DNA from: Dactylorhiza incarnata
Lineage: Eukaryota; Streptophyta; Magnoliopsida; Asparagales; Orchidaceae
Length of the DNA stretch: 64,000 nt
Reading direction: 5' to 3'
Assembly: GCA_033032865.1 (NCBI GenBank)
Contig: JAWHQI010000005.1
Coordinates: 12,548,001 to 12,612,000, forward strand
Each line of letters begins with the position of its first letter. Positions within the stretch are counted from its first letter, which is position 1. The notes below the pieces were generated by a model. The model ran no database searches. It was not told the origin of the DNA and worked only from the letters and a program-made list of their open reading frames with translations. A program made the position numbers and the translations under genes. Shown piece by piece: positions 44,218-53,400 of this stretch.

Positions 44218-45544
44218 TGTCACAACCCGCATTTTCTCCGAATTTAAGAATATCAGAGTAAGAGAAAATGCACGTCATGATGCCACGTCATACAGGAGAC
44301 AACTGTAGACGCTCAGGCGGGAACCTATTACTTAACTAAACAAACTTGATTATATGATAAGTCATCATTTGAAATCATTTATCAGGGGTTTTGAGATAAG
44401 AACTGTGTCTCTCAGTTCGTGGATCAACTAGTCCACCGAGAAAGTATATATAATTGCAGCGGAAAGTACTTGATTTAATTTACTTAAAGTCCTACATGTA
44501 TGCAAACGACGGAGCATGAGGTAAATGATATGCACATAACTAGGCGTACTGTAAGAGTAGAAAATACCTTTAGGCGACTTTAAAGTAAGGGTTTCAGTTA
44601 GAAAGAATGCAATGAGGATGAAGAAAAAAACCATTTTATAACTATAGTGCACCTAGCGTAAATCATTGCCAGAGGGTAAGATACACAAGATCTAAAAGTA
44701 GTGGCATAATCTGGCAAATAATCTATAAAGTATAAAAAGGGGCATAATGGGCGTCAACAACATGACACTAACCCATTGGCACCAACTAGTATGTCTGAGC
44801 ACAAGAAGTAACTAAAACAACTACCTCGCAGCAGCGGGGTGAACAGCTACTAAAACTCTGAACTTCAGGCTACACCACTAGCCGTTACAGCTCTGAACCT
44901 GAGGCATTCAATAAAACAAAGAACTCCTCAGCAAGGAATTGCAAGTGGCAGGAAACTAACAGAAAAACAAGCAAGGCATAAGGGGTACCAACCCAAGCCA
45001 AATTTACGGAAAGAGAGCTCTGAACAAAGAACCAACAAGCATCAAGTGCACTAAATATCAAAAGAGGAACAACACGTTCATTTATTTAGTTTCATCAATT
45101 AAAGAGACTGATCAGCTCAAATTATACGGGAGCGGTTAACTACCTCCGCTACCCAAAGCCCAAAAGCAGGTGAGGGTACCACTAGACCCAACCACCCAAA
45201 CACGACTACCGTGCAAGGCTATAACATTTTCCCCCACTATCCCCCAAACACAACTACTGTGTAAGGCTAAAGACAGTAGTTCTTATTACTTAAATTTTAA
45301 TTAAACACGTGACGCTGCCCGAAAGGATAATCACTGGAAGGCCCTAAGAAATAGGGTCAAGACGAAGTACACATCGATCAATATGAATCATAAGAGTGAC
45401 TCAAATGTTAACAGACCACAACGAGTAAAAAGAGGTTCAAACGAGAGGGATTCGAGATCAGAAGAACTGAAGGGTCACTGGCAATCATCCAAGTACACCC
45501 GAGGGGACACGAGATTCAAACACGAGAACTCAACGAAATCACAT

Positions 45545-45640
45545 GCGTTCTGGGCGGGGTTCCAAGGGGCCGCGCCCCTGGCGGGGTCTTAGGGGCAGAG
45601 CCCCTAACGGGGTCCAAGGGGCAGCGCCCCTGGCGGTGGT
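45545..45640 (-). repeat. GC-rich GGGGC/GCCCC module in solo LTR
   Basis: The reverse complement of the copia A leader module (597-681), over 90% alike over about 80 bp by eye, including the trailing GCATGTGA. It lies downstream of the LTR's TATA box, so it would be in the transcript leader. Confidence 0.88.
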
Positions 45641-45925
45641 TGAATTCTCGAGAAAAAGGCAGTCTCTCGAGATACGAAAGGTGATTTCTCGAGACATCAG
45701 AAGGAATTCTTGAGACATCAAGGAATTCTCGAGACAAAGCAATGGATTTCTCGAGACATCAAGGAATTCTCGAGACAAAGCAAGGGATTTCTCGAGACAT
45801 CAAGGAATTCTCGAGACAAAGCAAGGGATTTCTCGAGACATGGAAAGGATTTCTCGAGACAAGACAGGCAATTTCTCGAGTAATAAGCAGTTTCTCGAGA
45901 CATAAGGTAAGTGATTTATCGAGTA
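45640..45925 (-). repeat. CTCGAG palindromic repeat array in solo LTR
   Basis: About 17 copies of TCTCGAGA or a close variant, at spacings of about 17-21 bp. A unit TTCTCGAGACATCAAGGAAT is repeated several times. CTCGAG is its own reverse complement. Confidence 0.88.
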
Positions 45926-46472
45926 AGCTAGAATCAGCAAGAAAAAATGGAATTTATTTAGCTCACGGTTTTCTCCAAGGAAAAACTAGATACTAGGGTA
46001 AGATTGAAGAGGAGAAAATCAAGGGGAGGTTCTAGATCATAAGTTACTACACCAAACACACAAAACTCTTGCTAATCAGCATGACAAGAGCTCAAAACGA
46101 GCAAACCAATCGTCAAAAGGATCAAGAGAGAAAGAGGAAGAAACCACTTGCCTTAACCTTGCAAAGCTCGAGATCCTCCGCTCCGAAGGCTAAGGAAACA
46201 CTCAAGCACGAAATCCTGGAACGATTCGGACCAAAAGGAAGAGTTAGGTCACCGCCAAATCTCCCAAAACTCCACGAAACGAGAAAATCTTACCGCTAGA
46301 ACGAAGATCTCGCCGAGAGCTTTCCAAATCTTCAATCCAATCACGATTCCGACCACCACAGCCCTAGAAACCGCCGGCCGGAAGCTATCCGACACTCCGC
46401 ACTCGCCTCTCTCGCTCGGCGGCTACTTTTGAGCGAGGGAGAAGATGATGAATAGGAGGAGATGTTTTAGGT

Positions 46473-46480
46473 ATTTATAT
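46473..46480 (-). promoter_or_regulatory. TATA box of the solo LTR
   Basis: TATAAATA on the minus strand, followed by a pyrimidine-rich stretch, about 380 bp from the LTR start in minus sense. Confidence 0.6.
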
Positions 46481-46866
46481 GAAAACCTAATTTAATATTT
46501 AATTAATTAATTAATTAATTCCCTTATTACTTAAACTGCGAGGGCGACCAGAACAACTCGGATTCCCAGGAAATTTGCTCCTTAACAGAAAAATGGCGCT
46601 ACGAATCCAACGGCGGAGTCAGAATTCAATTCCGACGAGCCAAACTCCGGATAAAGCCTTCCGAAGCTAAAATCTTGATATCCACTCAAAATCTTCACTT
46701 TAACTCGAAACGACGCGAAATCTCGCATGCTTGACCTAAATCACAAGCTTTAACTAAGCTAAAGCTCGAAACACTACCAGACGAGCTGACATAACGCCCT
46801 TACGCCAAATTTATGTCACAGAGGGTACGTAAAATAATTAACGAAAATCAGGGACGTTACATTCAT

Positions 46867-46905
46867 TGTCGCCCAGGCGACAGTGGATGTTGGAAAATTC
46901 CGACA
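46867..46905 (-). repeat. Palindrome pair P1/P2 downstream of antisense ORF
   Basis: P1 TGTCGCCCAGGCGACA at 46867-46882 and P2 TGTTGGAAAATTCCGACA at 46888-46905, with a 5-bp gap. On the minus strand the order is P2 then P1, as in the LTR. It lies just beyond the antisense ORF stop. Confidence 0.9.
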
Positions 46906-46933
46906 TCAATCAGAAGCAGCACCCTGATAAAAA

Positions 46934-48049
46934 CTACTCAAAATCCTCATAACCAGCCCCGCTGCTCTCTAGACAGTCTTCTGGAGGTCCTCGTCTTACG
47001 GCCTTACCACGTCGAGTCCGCCTCACCAATTGGCGTGGCGGTTCTTCGTCTGGAACTTGCCATTCGGCCTCTTCCTCCGGAGTGGGCTTTAACTTCAGAC
47101 CTTTCACAAGAAATTTCATAAACTTTTGCATTCTACTACGATCCTTCTTCACTTCCTTCTTGTGATCCTCTAGTGAATCACGAAGATCATCTATAGACTC
47201 TCGTAGTGATCCTGCCCTTGGCATTGGAGGCTCTCTAATCTCAATTCCAGGGTGGGCCTTTTTATGCGTCTTCTTCACTTTCATAGTACCCGTATAGTAT
47301 ATCTCAGGAAAACAATCATCATAGTACGAATCTTGAACTATCCATCCATACTTCTTATATAATATACGCTGAATTATAGCCCCCATTGGGAGAGTATGAA
47401 CCTTCACCCATTTTGGATGCTTTAATCTAAAAGCATACCGAATCAAGGAAAGTATGAAGTCCGCTACATCAAAAGGTTCCTCCTCCATAATAAAGTAAGT
47501 AATGAGGGTCAACTGTGTCGTGATACTCCTTGTATCTCCACTCTTTAACATAACTGAGTTCCTTAATATATCTTGAACTAAATATGCATCCGGAGTGAGT
47601 GACGTAACCTCAGTGGTTAGGGTCTTCTTTTGACTCCCATGTAAACTCATGTTTACAAGGGTCCAATCTCTATCCTTTCTATAACTCTCCACTATATCAG
47701 GCATATTTTCACTCATAAGAAGACCGAATTCCTCTCTTAGATCAACATGTGTTATTTCCACATGTTGACCCTGGATTCTAGATCTAACTCCCCCATCCAA
47801 TTCAGTGTAACTTGGGTGTTCCAAATGATTATAAAATTCTCGAATCAAAAAGGATGAGAATGAATCTGCTGTGATTACTGAAAGTATACCTGCATTCGCA
47901 AGATGATCATAGATATGATCGTGCTTCGGAGAATCAAATTCAACATATTTCGCTACTCCAACTATGGCTTTCTCCACCCCAGGGTAAACTTGATACGAAC
48001 TATGCGCATCTTCAGAAGTACTCCTTCGCGCTTTAGAACTGGAAGCCAT
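46934..48049 (-). CDS. Antisense ORF in level 4 copia, plant-transposon-protein-like
   Basis: I take ATG 48049 (MASSSKARRSTSED) as start; the frame is open 12 codons further to 48085, but 48049 directly follows a good splice acceptor. About 371 codons, no stop, opposite to gag-pol. The middle part (SSFLIREFYNHLEHPSYTEL, IQGQHVEITHVDLREEFGLL) resembles the 'putative plant transposon protein' domain seen in extra ORFs of plant retrotransposons (Transposase_32-type in Pfam, from memory, not searched). The C-terminal third is a charged helix (LRESIDDLRDSLEDHKKEV), then a basic tail (RRTRRGKAVRRG). No catalytic motif, signal peptide or membrane segment is seen. It is one of the few long intact frames in the window. 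Function unknown. Confidence 0.8.
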   Translation of the reverse strand: MASSSKARRSTSEDAHSSYQVYPGVEKAIVGVAKYVEFDSPKHDHIYDHLANAGILSVITADSFSSFLIREFYNHLEHPSYTELDGGVRSRIQGQHVEITHVDLREEFGLLMSENMPDIVESYRKDRDWTLVNMSLHGSQKKTLTTEVTSLTPDAYLVQDILRNSVMLKSGDTRSITTQLTLITYFIMEEEPFDVADFILSLIRYAFRLKHPKWVKVHTLPMGAIIQRILYKKYGWIVQDSYYDDCFPEIYYTGTMKVKKTHKKAHPGIEIREPPMPRAGSLRESIDDLRDSLEDHKKEVKKDRSRMQKFMKFLVKGLKLKPTPEEEAEWQVPDEEPPRQLVRRTRRGKAVRRGPPEDCLESSGAGYEDFE

Positions 48050-48050
48050 T

Positions 48051-48582
48051 CTACAAACATAACATATCAAAAATGGATTAAACATGTCTTGTGCACTGGA
48101 ACAATGTCGCCCAGGAGACAGTGACTGTCGGAAAATTCCGACAGTACTCCAGTGAATTTTTCTTGAAATTTTTTATATACACTTCCAGATCTACTCAAAA
48201 TCAAGTTTTATTTCAACATCAAGTTTAAAAAAAAAACAAAACAAAAATTTTTTTTGTCAAATCTACATCTTCTCACATGTCCTTTACTATTCATCATCTT
48301 CAACCTTCTTCCAAAAAGCAAATCTTCCATTTTTAAAAATTAGACTATGTATAAATGCAAACTTCAACCACAAAAATCACAAAATCAAAACATTTTTCAC
48401 CAAGATCCAACAAGATCCACTTGCTTTACACAAGATCTACACTTTTAAAACACAAACTTCCAAGATCTACACCATTCATCAATAGTAAAATGAAAATCAC
48501 ATTTTCCTTCTTCTCTACTTTCAAAAATCACAAATCCCTAAAAAAATTTTGAGTCAAAATCTTAAAAATCCAAAAACCATAC
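48051..48582 (-). other. Possible 5' UTR intron of the antisense ORF
   Basis: On the minus strand AAG|GTATGG at 48583/48582 is a good donor and TGTTTGTAG ending at 48051 a good acceptor, one base before the ATG. Length 532 bp, AT-rich. It contains a second palindrome pair (P1 48105-48120, P2 48126-48143, same order and 5-bp gap). Inferred from motifs only. Confidence 0.5.
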
Positions 48583-48679
48583 CTTAGATCTAGGTTGTCG
48601 CCGAACTCTGACAGCTTACTCTCGCCCTTCAGACCAGAAAAATGATGCACAATAGGGTTTGACTCGGTCTAAAGCCGTC

Positions 48680-48732
48680 TTTATATTTTTAGCTGTCTCC
48701 CAGGTGACAGTGACTGTCGGAAATTTCCGACA
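48680..48732 (-). promoter_or_regulatory. LTR-like promoter of the antisense ORF
   Basis: On the minus strand: P2 TGTCGGAAATTTCCGACA (48732-48715), 5-bp gap, P1-like TGTCACCTGGGAGACA (48709-48694), 8-bp gap, TATAAA (48685-48680). In the LTR the same parts are P2, 5 bp, P1, 9 bp, TATAAAT (38061-38114). Order, gaps and sequence agree, so this appears to be a copy or relative of the LTR core promoter facing the antisense ORF. Confidence 0.78.
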
Positions 48733-48742
48733 GCTCCCGATT

Positions 48743-50055
48743 TGCTTAATCTTCAGTTTTTGGCCCCTTTGATGCTTTACAATAGTTATATGTCATTATT
48801 AATGCTTCAACTCATGACTTGATGACAAACCATGTGCTTTTTTATTTTTAAGAAATGGCTCTTACATGATTATATGATTTCATTTCCAAGCTATCATCGT
48901 GTTGACACTCCTTCTTAGTTGTTTAGACCATTGGAAATTGTTTTCGCATGCCTCTAAGTATGAGAAATTATTTATATATCATATTGACCTATCACGTTCA
49001 CTTCTTTTGATCAATACGTATGTCTTTCTATTTAATATATACATGAATCATATTTGCTTTAACATAATACAAAAGCACTTAATAAATACTACTTTCAACC
49101 TTGATTTGTTAGCACATCAAAATATACACCATCTTTTGCGATTCAAGTGAATTCGGAGATCCTTGGTCAATTCAAAAAATTAAAAATATCTCGAATTAAA
49201 GATATCACAACATATGTGATCAAAAAAAACAAAAAGGTTAAATTAAAGACAAGGATACTCCACCAAGCACTACTTACCCTCCTGATAAGTCTTAATGAGC
49301 ATTGTGAGGTTAAGCACCTTGGAAAGAATTGTAAAGTGTCTTGTGCAAAAGCAAATGGTATTCTATCCTTATTATGCTATATCTTCAAGGTCAAAGTTGT
49401 CTTTATATGCTTATATTATGTTCTCCATTTCAATGATCATGTGCATTAAATAACTTCATATGTTTGATCTAAGTATCACATGTACACATCATTATGTTAT
49501 ATAAACATTCATCTCATGAGAATTGGACCGAAACTATTCCAAATTTCTATACACTATTGTGTCTTTCTATGAAACTTTCAAATGACCTTCATCATGTTTA
49601 AGTTATTTTATTTTCTTACTTCATCTGGCTATACCGTCTCTTCATGAGTTTATTCATACTATGGCATATTACTATTATATAATGAACTTCAATCATTTCC
49701 ATCAAGTGCTTCCGCTTACTCTTTATTTCTGCATCATCTATTTTCCCTTAAGAACTACTCCTTTATCTCCTATTATCTTTTGCTAATACCAAAAGGGGGA
49801 GAATTATAGCTATATTCAAGAAATCACAAATATATTACACCTAAATATTCCACCTAAACAATACATCATTTCAACTTACTTTAACATTTAGGGGGAGCAT
49901 ACATTTAGGGGGAGCATTCATTTAGGGGGAGCTTTCATCTAAGGGGAGATTATTTATTTTAAGAGTTATATCATGTTATTTTTGTGCACACACCAAATGT
50001 TAAAATCAACAATCTAAATAGACATGATTTCTTTTTATACGGATTTGTTATTATC
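48743..50055 (+). other. Level 4 3' noncoding region with repeated purine tracts
   Basis: AT-rich. ORFs of 83 and 100 codons (48899-49150, 49147-49449) have no recognisable domain, and I do not call them. TACCAAAAGGGGGAG occurs near 49787. Between 49880 and 49955 TTTAGGGGGAGC is repeated three times, followed by TAAGGGGAGA. These resemble the true PPT. Confidence 0.75.
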
Positions 50056-50068
50056 AAAAGGGGGAGAT
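50056..50068 (+). other. Polypurine tract, level 4
   Basis: AAAAGGGGGAGAT immediately before the 3' LTR start at 50069. Confidence 0.9.
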
Positions 50069-51337
50069 TGTTGGAGCATGCATTTCGCACTCCTCCGGTT
50101 TGATAATAACAAAGTCCCGTTTGTATTTGATTCTATTTTTATTAATGGTGTGCAGGTAACAGGTATGAGATGTTCACATTTCTTCTGGAGCTCAATTTGA
50201 GTGTAGGAAAATTTCACTATCGAAAAATTCCGACAGCTGATGTCGCCCAGGCGACAGCAGAGAAATTACAACTACTTCCCCCCATGGCAGCACGACAAAA
50301 GGCAGTTTTGAGCTGTCGGAAATCTGACAGCGATGTCGCCCAGGCGACAGCTCGGAGGTTACAACAACTGCCCACGACAGCACCACGACCGGCAGTTTTG
50401 CACTGTCGGAAAATCCGACATCGATGTCGCCCAGGCGACAGCTTGGAGGTTACAGCAACTGCACGCACGACAGCACTACGGCGGCAGTTTAGCACTGTCG
50501 GAAATTTCGACAGTCGATGTCGCCCAGGCGACAGCGAATTTCTATAAATTGACTCCTTGTGTTCGTGCATTCCAAGAATTGAGAATTCCAAGTTCCTTCC
50601 TGAGTGCATACGAACCAGAGAGCTCCAGAACCTCTTCAACTCCCATTTGTGCAAAGAAGGATTGAAGATTGAAGACGAGATCGGGCTCGCTTCTACATCA
50701 ACGATCATCTCGAGGCTTCAACCATCCTTTTAGAGATCTGAAATTCTAGGGAGTTGTTCTTTTCATATTGTATTTTCATTTACACACATTTCATTTTATA
50801 TTGGTAGAGAAATCGTCGTCTTGCGTGCGGCATCTAAGTCCTTGCGTGGCTTAGGGGAAAATCACTTCCTTGTGTGGAGCGTCCAAGTCCTTGCGTGGCT
50901 TGGTGGGAAATCGTGGCCTTGTGTGCTACGTCTAGATCTTGGGAAGATCTAGAGGATAGGCTTGGGCTTGGTCTTGGGAGAGACAAGTGATAGCCTTCTG
51001 ATCCTTGGGAGAAGGATTGGTAAACCAAAATTGTTGAATTTTTTATTAACATAATTGTGCATTGATCTTAAGCATTGTTAAGATCATTTTTATTGTATGC
51101 AAATTTCATGATTAATATAATTATGTCTTTTTCTTTAATTACATATTTGGTGGCATAATCCTTATCTTAGAAATTTGTGTTTGGTTTAATACAAAAATTG
51201 CATTGGTTTGAAAGTGTTTATAAGTAATTTTTTAAAGTAAAATCTATTTAAAAAAATTATTAAGTAAAACTTATATTTTAAACACACCCTTATTCACCCC
51301 CCCCCCCCCCCCTCTAAGGGCGTCAGACGATCCAACA
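50069..51337 (+). repeat. 3' LTR of level 4 copia
   Basis: 1269 bp, about 97% identical to the 5' LTR by eye. Palindrome-pair array 50217-50535, TATA 50543-50549, 16-C run at 51297-51312. Confidence 0.96.
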
Positions 51338-51472
51338 GTTTGGCCCTTCCTTTTGAGACACCTGTGTCTGTATATCCTACACAAGTATAGCTTTGTTAAA
51401 TACAATATGTCCTTAGCATTTAGAGTGATGCCTCTTCAAATCAAGGTGATATTGAGGGCAATATACTCAACA
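51338..51472 (-). mobile_element. Level 3 copia, remaining end of 5' LTR
   Basis: Continues the LTR cut at 37633; matches 30861-30995. Ends CTCAACA, followed by the TSD ATTAG. Confidence 0.94.
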
Positions 51473-51477
51473 ATTAG

Positions 51478-51929
51478 TCTACGACAAAGCGTGCCATTTA
51501 GCTGTAGAGTTAGAGCACCGCGCTTTTTGGGCCTTAAAATTTTTAAATCTCGATTCGAGCTTAGCCTCCGAGAATAGGAAATTCCAACTAAACGAACTCG
51601 ATGAATGGCATGCGAACGCTTATGAGAGTAATAAATTTTATAAGGAGCGTTCTAAGTTCTACCATGATCGCAAAATAAAATTTCCCAAAACATTTGCGTC
51701 GGGCGATCTTGTCCTTCATTATTATTCACACCTTCGTCTTTTTCCGGGTAAGTTGAAATCCCGATGGTCCGGCCCATTTAAGGTTAAAGAGGTTTGGCCG
51801 TATGGGACCGTTCATATCTCTCACCAAGAAAGAGGCGACTTTAAAGTAAACGGGCATCGTTTAAAACTTTATCTTGCGGGCGATCCAGTGGACGAAAATA
51901 CTGAATCCTTAACCCTCCCCAACTTATAA
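51478..51929 (+). pseudogene. Level 2 integrase C-terminal part
   Basis: Continues the frame broken at 29601: YDKACHLAVELEHRAFWALK, then RKFQLNELDEWHANAYESN, FYHDRKIKFPKTFASGDLVL, and SRWSGPFKVKEVWPYGTVHI, ending NL and TAA at 51927-51929. This region helps integrase bind DNA and resembles the usual C-terminus of Athila-type pol. It is intact over its length; the stops that break pol are upstream. Confidence 0.93.
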
Positions 51930-53400
51930 TCTTACCATGCCAAATGCATCAAGCTACACGACGGTAAACAAAGCGCTCGTGGGAGGCACCCCATATTTAT
52001 TTAACCTTTTATTATGCTTTGTTCTTTTTTATTTTGCCGGGTTTCTTACGACCCCGCCAGCTTTAATTCAGGGAAGCCTTTTTGCTCCCTCTTTCCTTTT
52101 GTATATATTGCAATGTTATTTTCTCTTCTTCATACTTATATTACAACATTGGGGACAATGTTGGGTTTTAAGTATGGAGGTGTTTTACTGTCTTTATCTA
52201 AACAAAAACTTAAAAAATTTAAAAAACACAAAACTACAAAAAAATTAAAAAAATCACAAAAATGTTCAAAAAAAATAATAACTTGTTTTTCTTTTTTTAC
52301 TGTCATAAAAAAAACCGAAAAATCCAAAAAAACAAGTTTATATATATATAACTATATAGTAGTTGAAAAACAAACAAAAATCCAAAAACATAATAAACCC
52401 AACTTTACTTTTATTCTTAAAGCATTTAGTTTCGAGAGTATATGTTTGTTGATTTTCATAATCGCTAGTTTTACTATTTGTTTGTTTATCTAAGATCGAT
52501 AGATTTAAACGTTCGGGGTTATGTTTTAAAGAATATCTTGTGTTTTTAATTTAAATAGAGGCTTTGTTTTCAAGCACTACTTCTACTAGCTAAAATAGAG
52601 TCATGTGTATTATGTTGGCAAAACAACTTTAGACTGCAATTATCTCTACTTTATGTCTTTAGGAATCTAGGAATATTCAAATTACTAAGGTTGCTCTCAA
52701 AACTTTTTTTTATTATTCTAGAATTTCTCATGAAAACCCCTTGTATACACCACTTTAGCATGGCAAATAAAAAAAAATTTAAAAAGAAGAAAAAGATCTT
52801 ATGTCAATGGGAATAAGAATTCGTTCTGTAAACATAGGCACCCAATAAATACTTTAAGAGATCTTATGTCAATGAGAATAAGATTTCGTTCCGTAAACAT
52901 AGGCATTGAGTTAATAAAAATGAATTAGTTTCCCCTCACGGGAACACCAAAAACAAAACTAAAATGAAGGGGTGGACGAATAAAACCATCACTCCTAAAA
53001 ACTCTTCTTTTTGCCAAGGCTTTTTACCCCTTTTCCCTTAGCCAACTTATTGTTTCAGTTCTAATTCAAAAAATCATTTGAGAGCATAATTAGTAACTTA
53101 TATTTTTTCCTTCATGTTTCTTTAAACAAAGGTTATTATAATTTCGATCTAATCTCGTTTACTAATGATTGCAATTTTGTTTGATATTTGGTTAATTAAG
53201 AAGTCTTTTGGCTAGGACATTTCTTTCTACTTAAATCATTTGCATAATTTAGGACTTAACTCTTATTACTCCGAATTTTTATTTTTCAGTCTCTTATGAT
53301 TAAAATAAAACGATAGCTAAAAATTAAAACTTATGTTAATCCCGTATAGATCTCTCTTACTTTTGCTCTGGAATAGCAAAAGTTTAAGTATGGGGGTATT
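51930..53400 (+). other. Level 2 3' noncoding region with two PPT-like tracts
   Basis: About 1.5 kb, AT-rich with A-runs. TTAAGTATGGAGGTG at about 52168, after ACATTGGGGACAATG, and TTTAAGTATGGGGGTATT at 53383-53400, touching the LTR, are related purine tracts. A direct repeat containing AGATCTTATGTCAATG lies at 52793 and 52858. No envelope-like ORF; a hydrophobic frame at 52014-52493 is low-complexity. Confidence 0.75.

Larger units (their letters stand above)
44218..46861 (-). mobile_element. Solo LTR of a gypsy element (minus orientation)
   Basis: 2644 bp between TGTCACAACCCGC and GGGACGTTACA. Flanks are TTCAC (44213-44217) and TTCAT (46862-46866), a TSD with one mismatch. No internal region is present, so it is probably a solo LTR left by LTR-LTR recombination. 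In minus sense it starts TGTAACGTCCC and ends GGGTTGTGACA, the usual form of Del/Tekay-type LTRs. A minus-strand TATAAATA lies at about 46473-46480. The LTR beginning at 62780 is related (GCTCTGAACCTGAGGCATTC occurs in both). Confidence 0.85.
37634..51337 (+). mobile_element. Level 4 SIRE-like copia with antisense ORF
   Basis: 13.7 kb, innermost large element. 5' LTR 37634-38898, PBS, gag, PR, INT, RT, RNase H (to 43996), then about 6 kb before the 3' LTR (50069-51337) holding a solo gypsy LTR, an antisense ORF with its own probable promoter, and repeated purine tracts. The two LTRs differ at about 40 positions of 1265 by a rough eye count, and the TSD is perfect. The pol type ([23 protein letters not shown]), long gag and long 3' region fit the SIRE group. 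Confidence 0.95.

Noticed and set aside
49147..49449. 100-codon plus-strand ORF in the level 4 3' region
   Set aside because: No similarity recognised, AT-rich composition, and not in a position with a start context or conserved motif.
52014..52493. Hydrophobic 159-codon frame in the Athila 3' region, a possible envelope-like ORF
   Set aside because: Low-complexity Lys/Phe-rich translation of A/T runs, far shorter than Athila envelope-like proteins, without conserved motifs.
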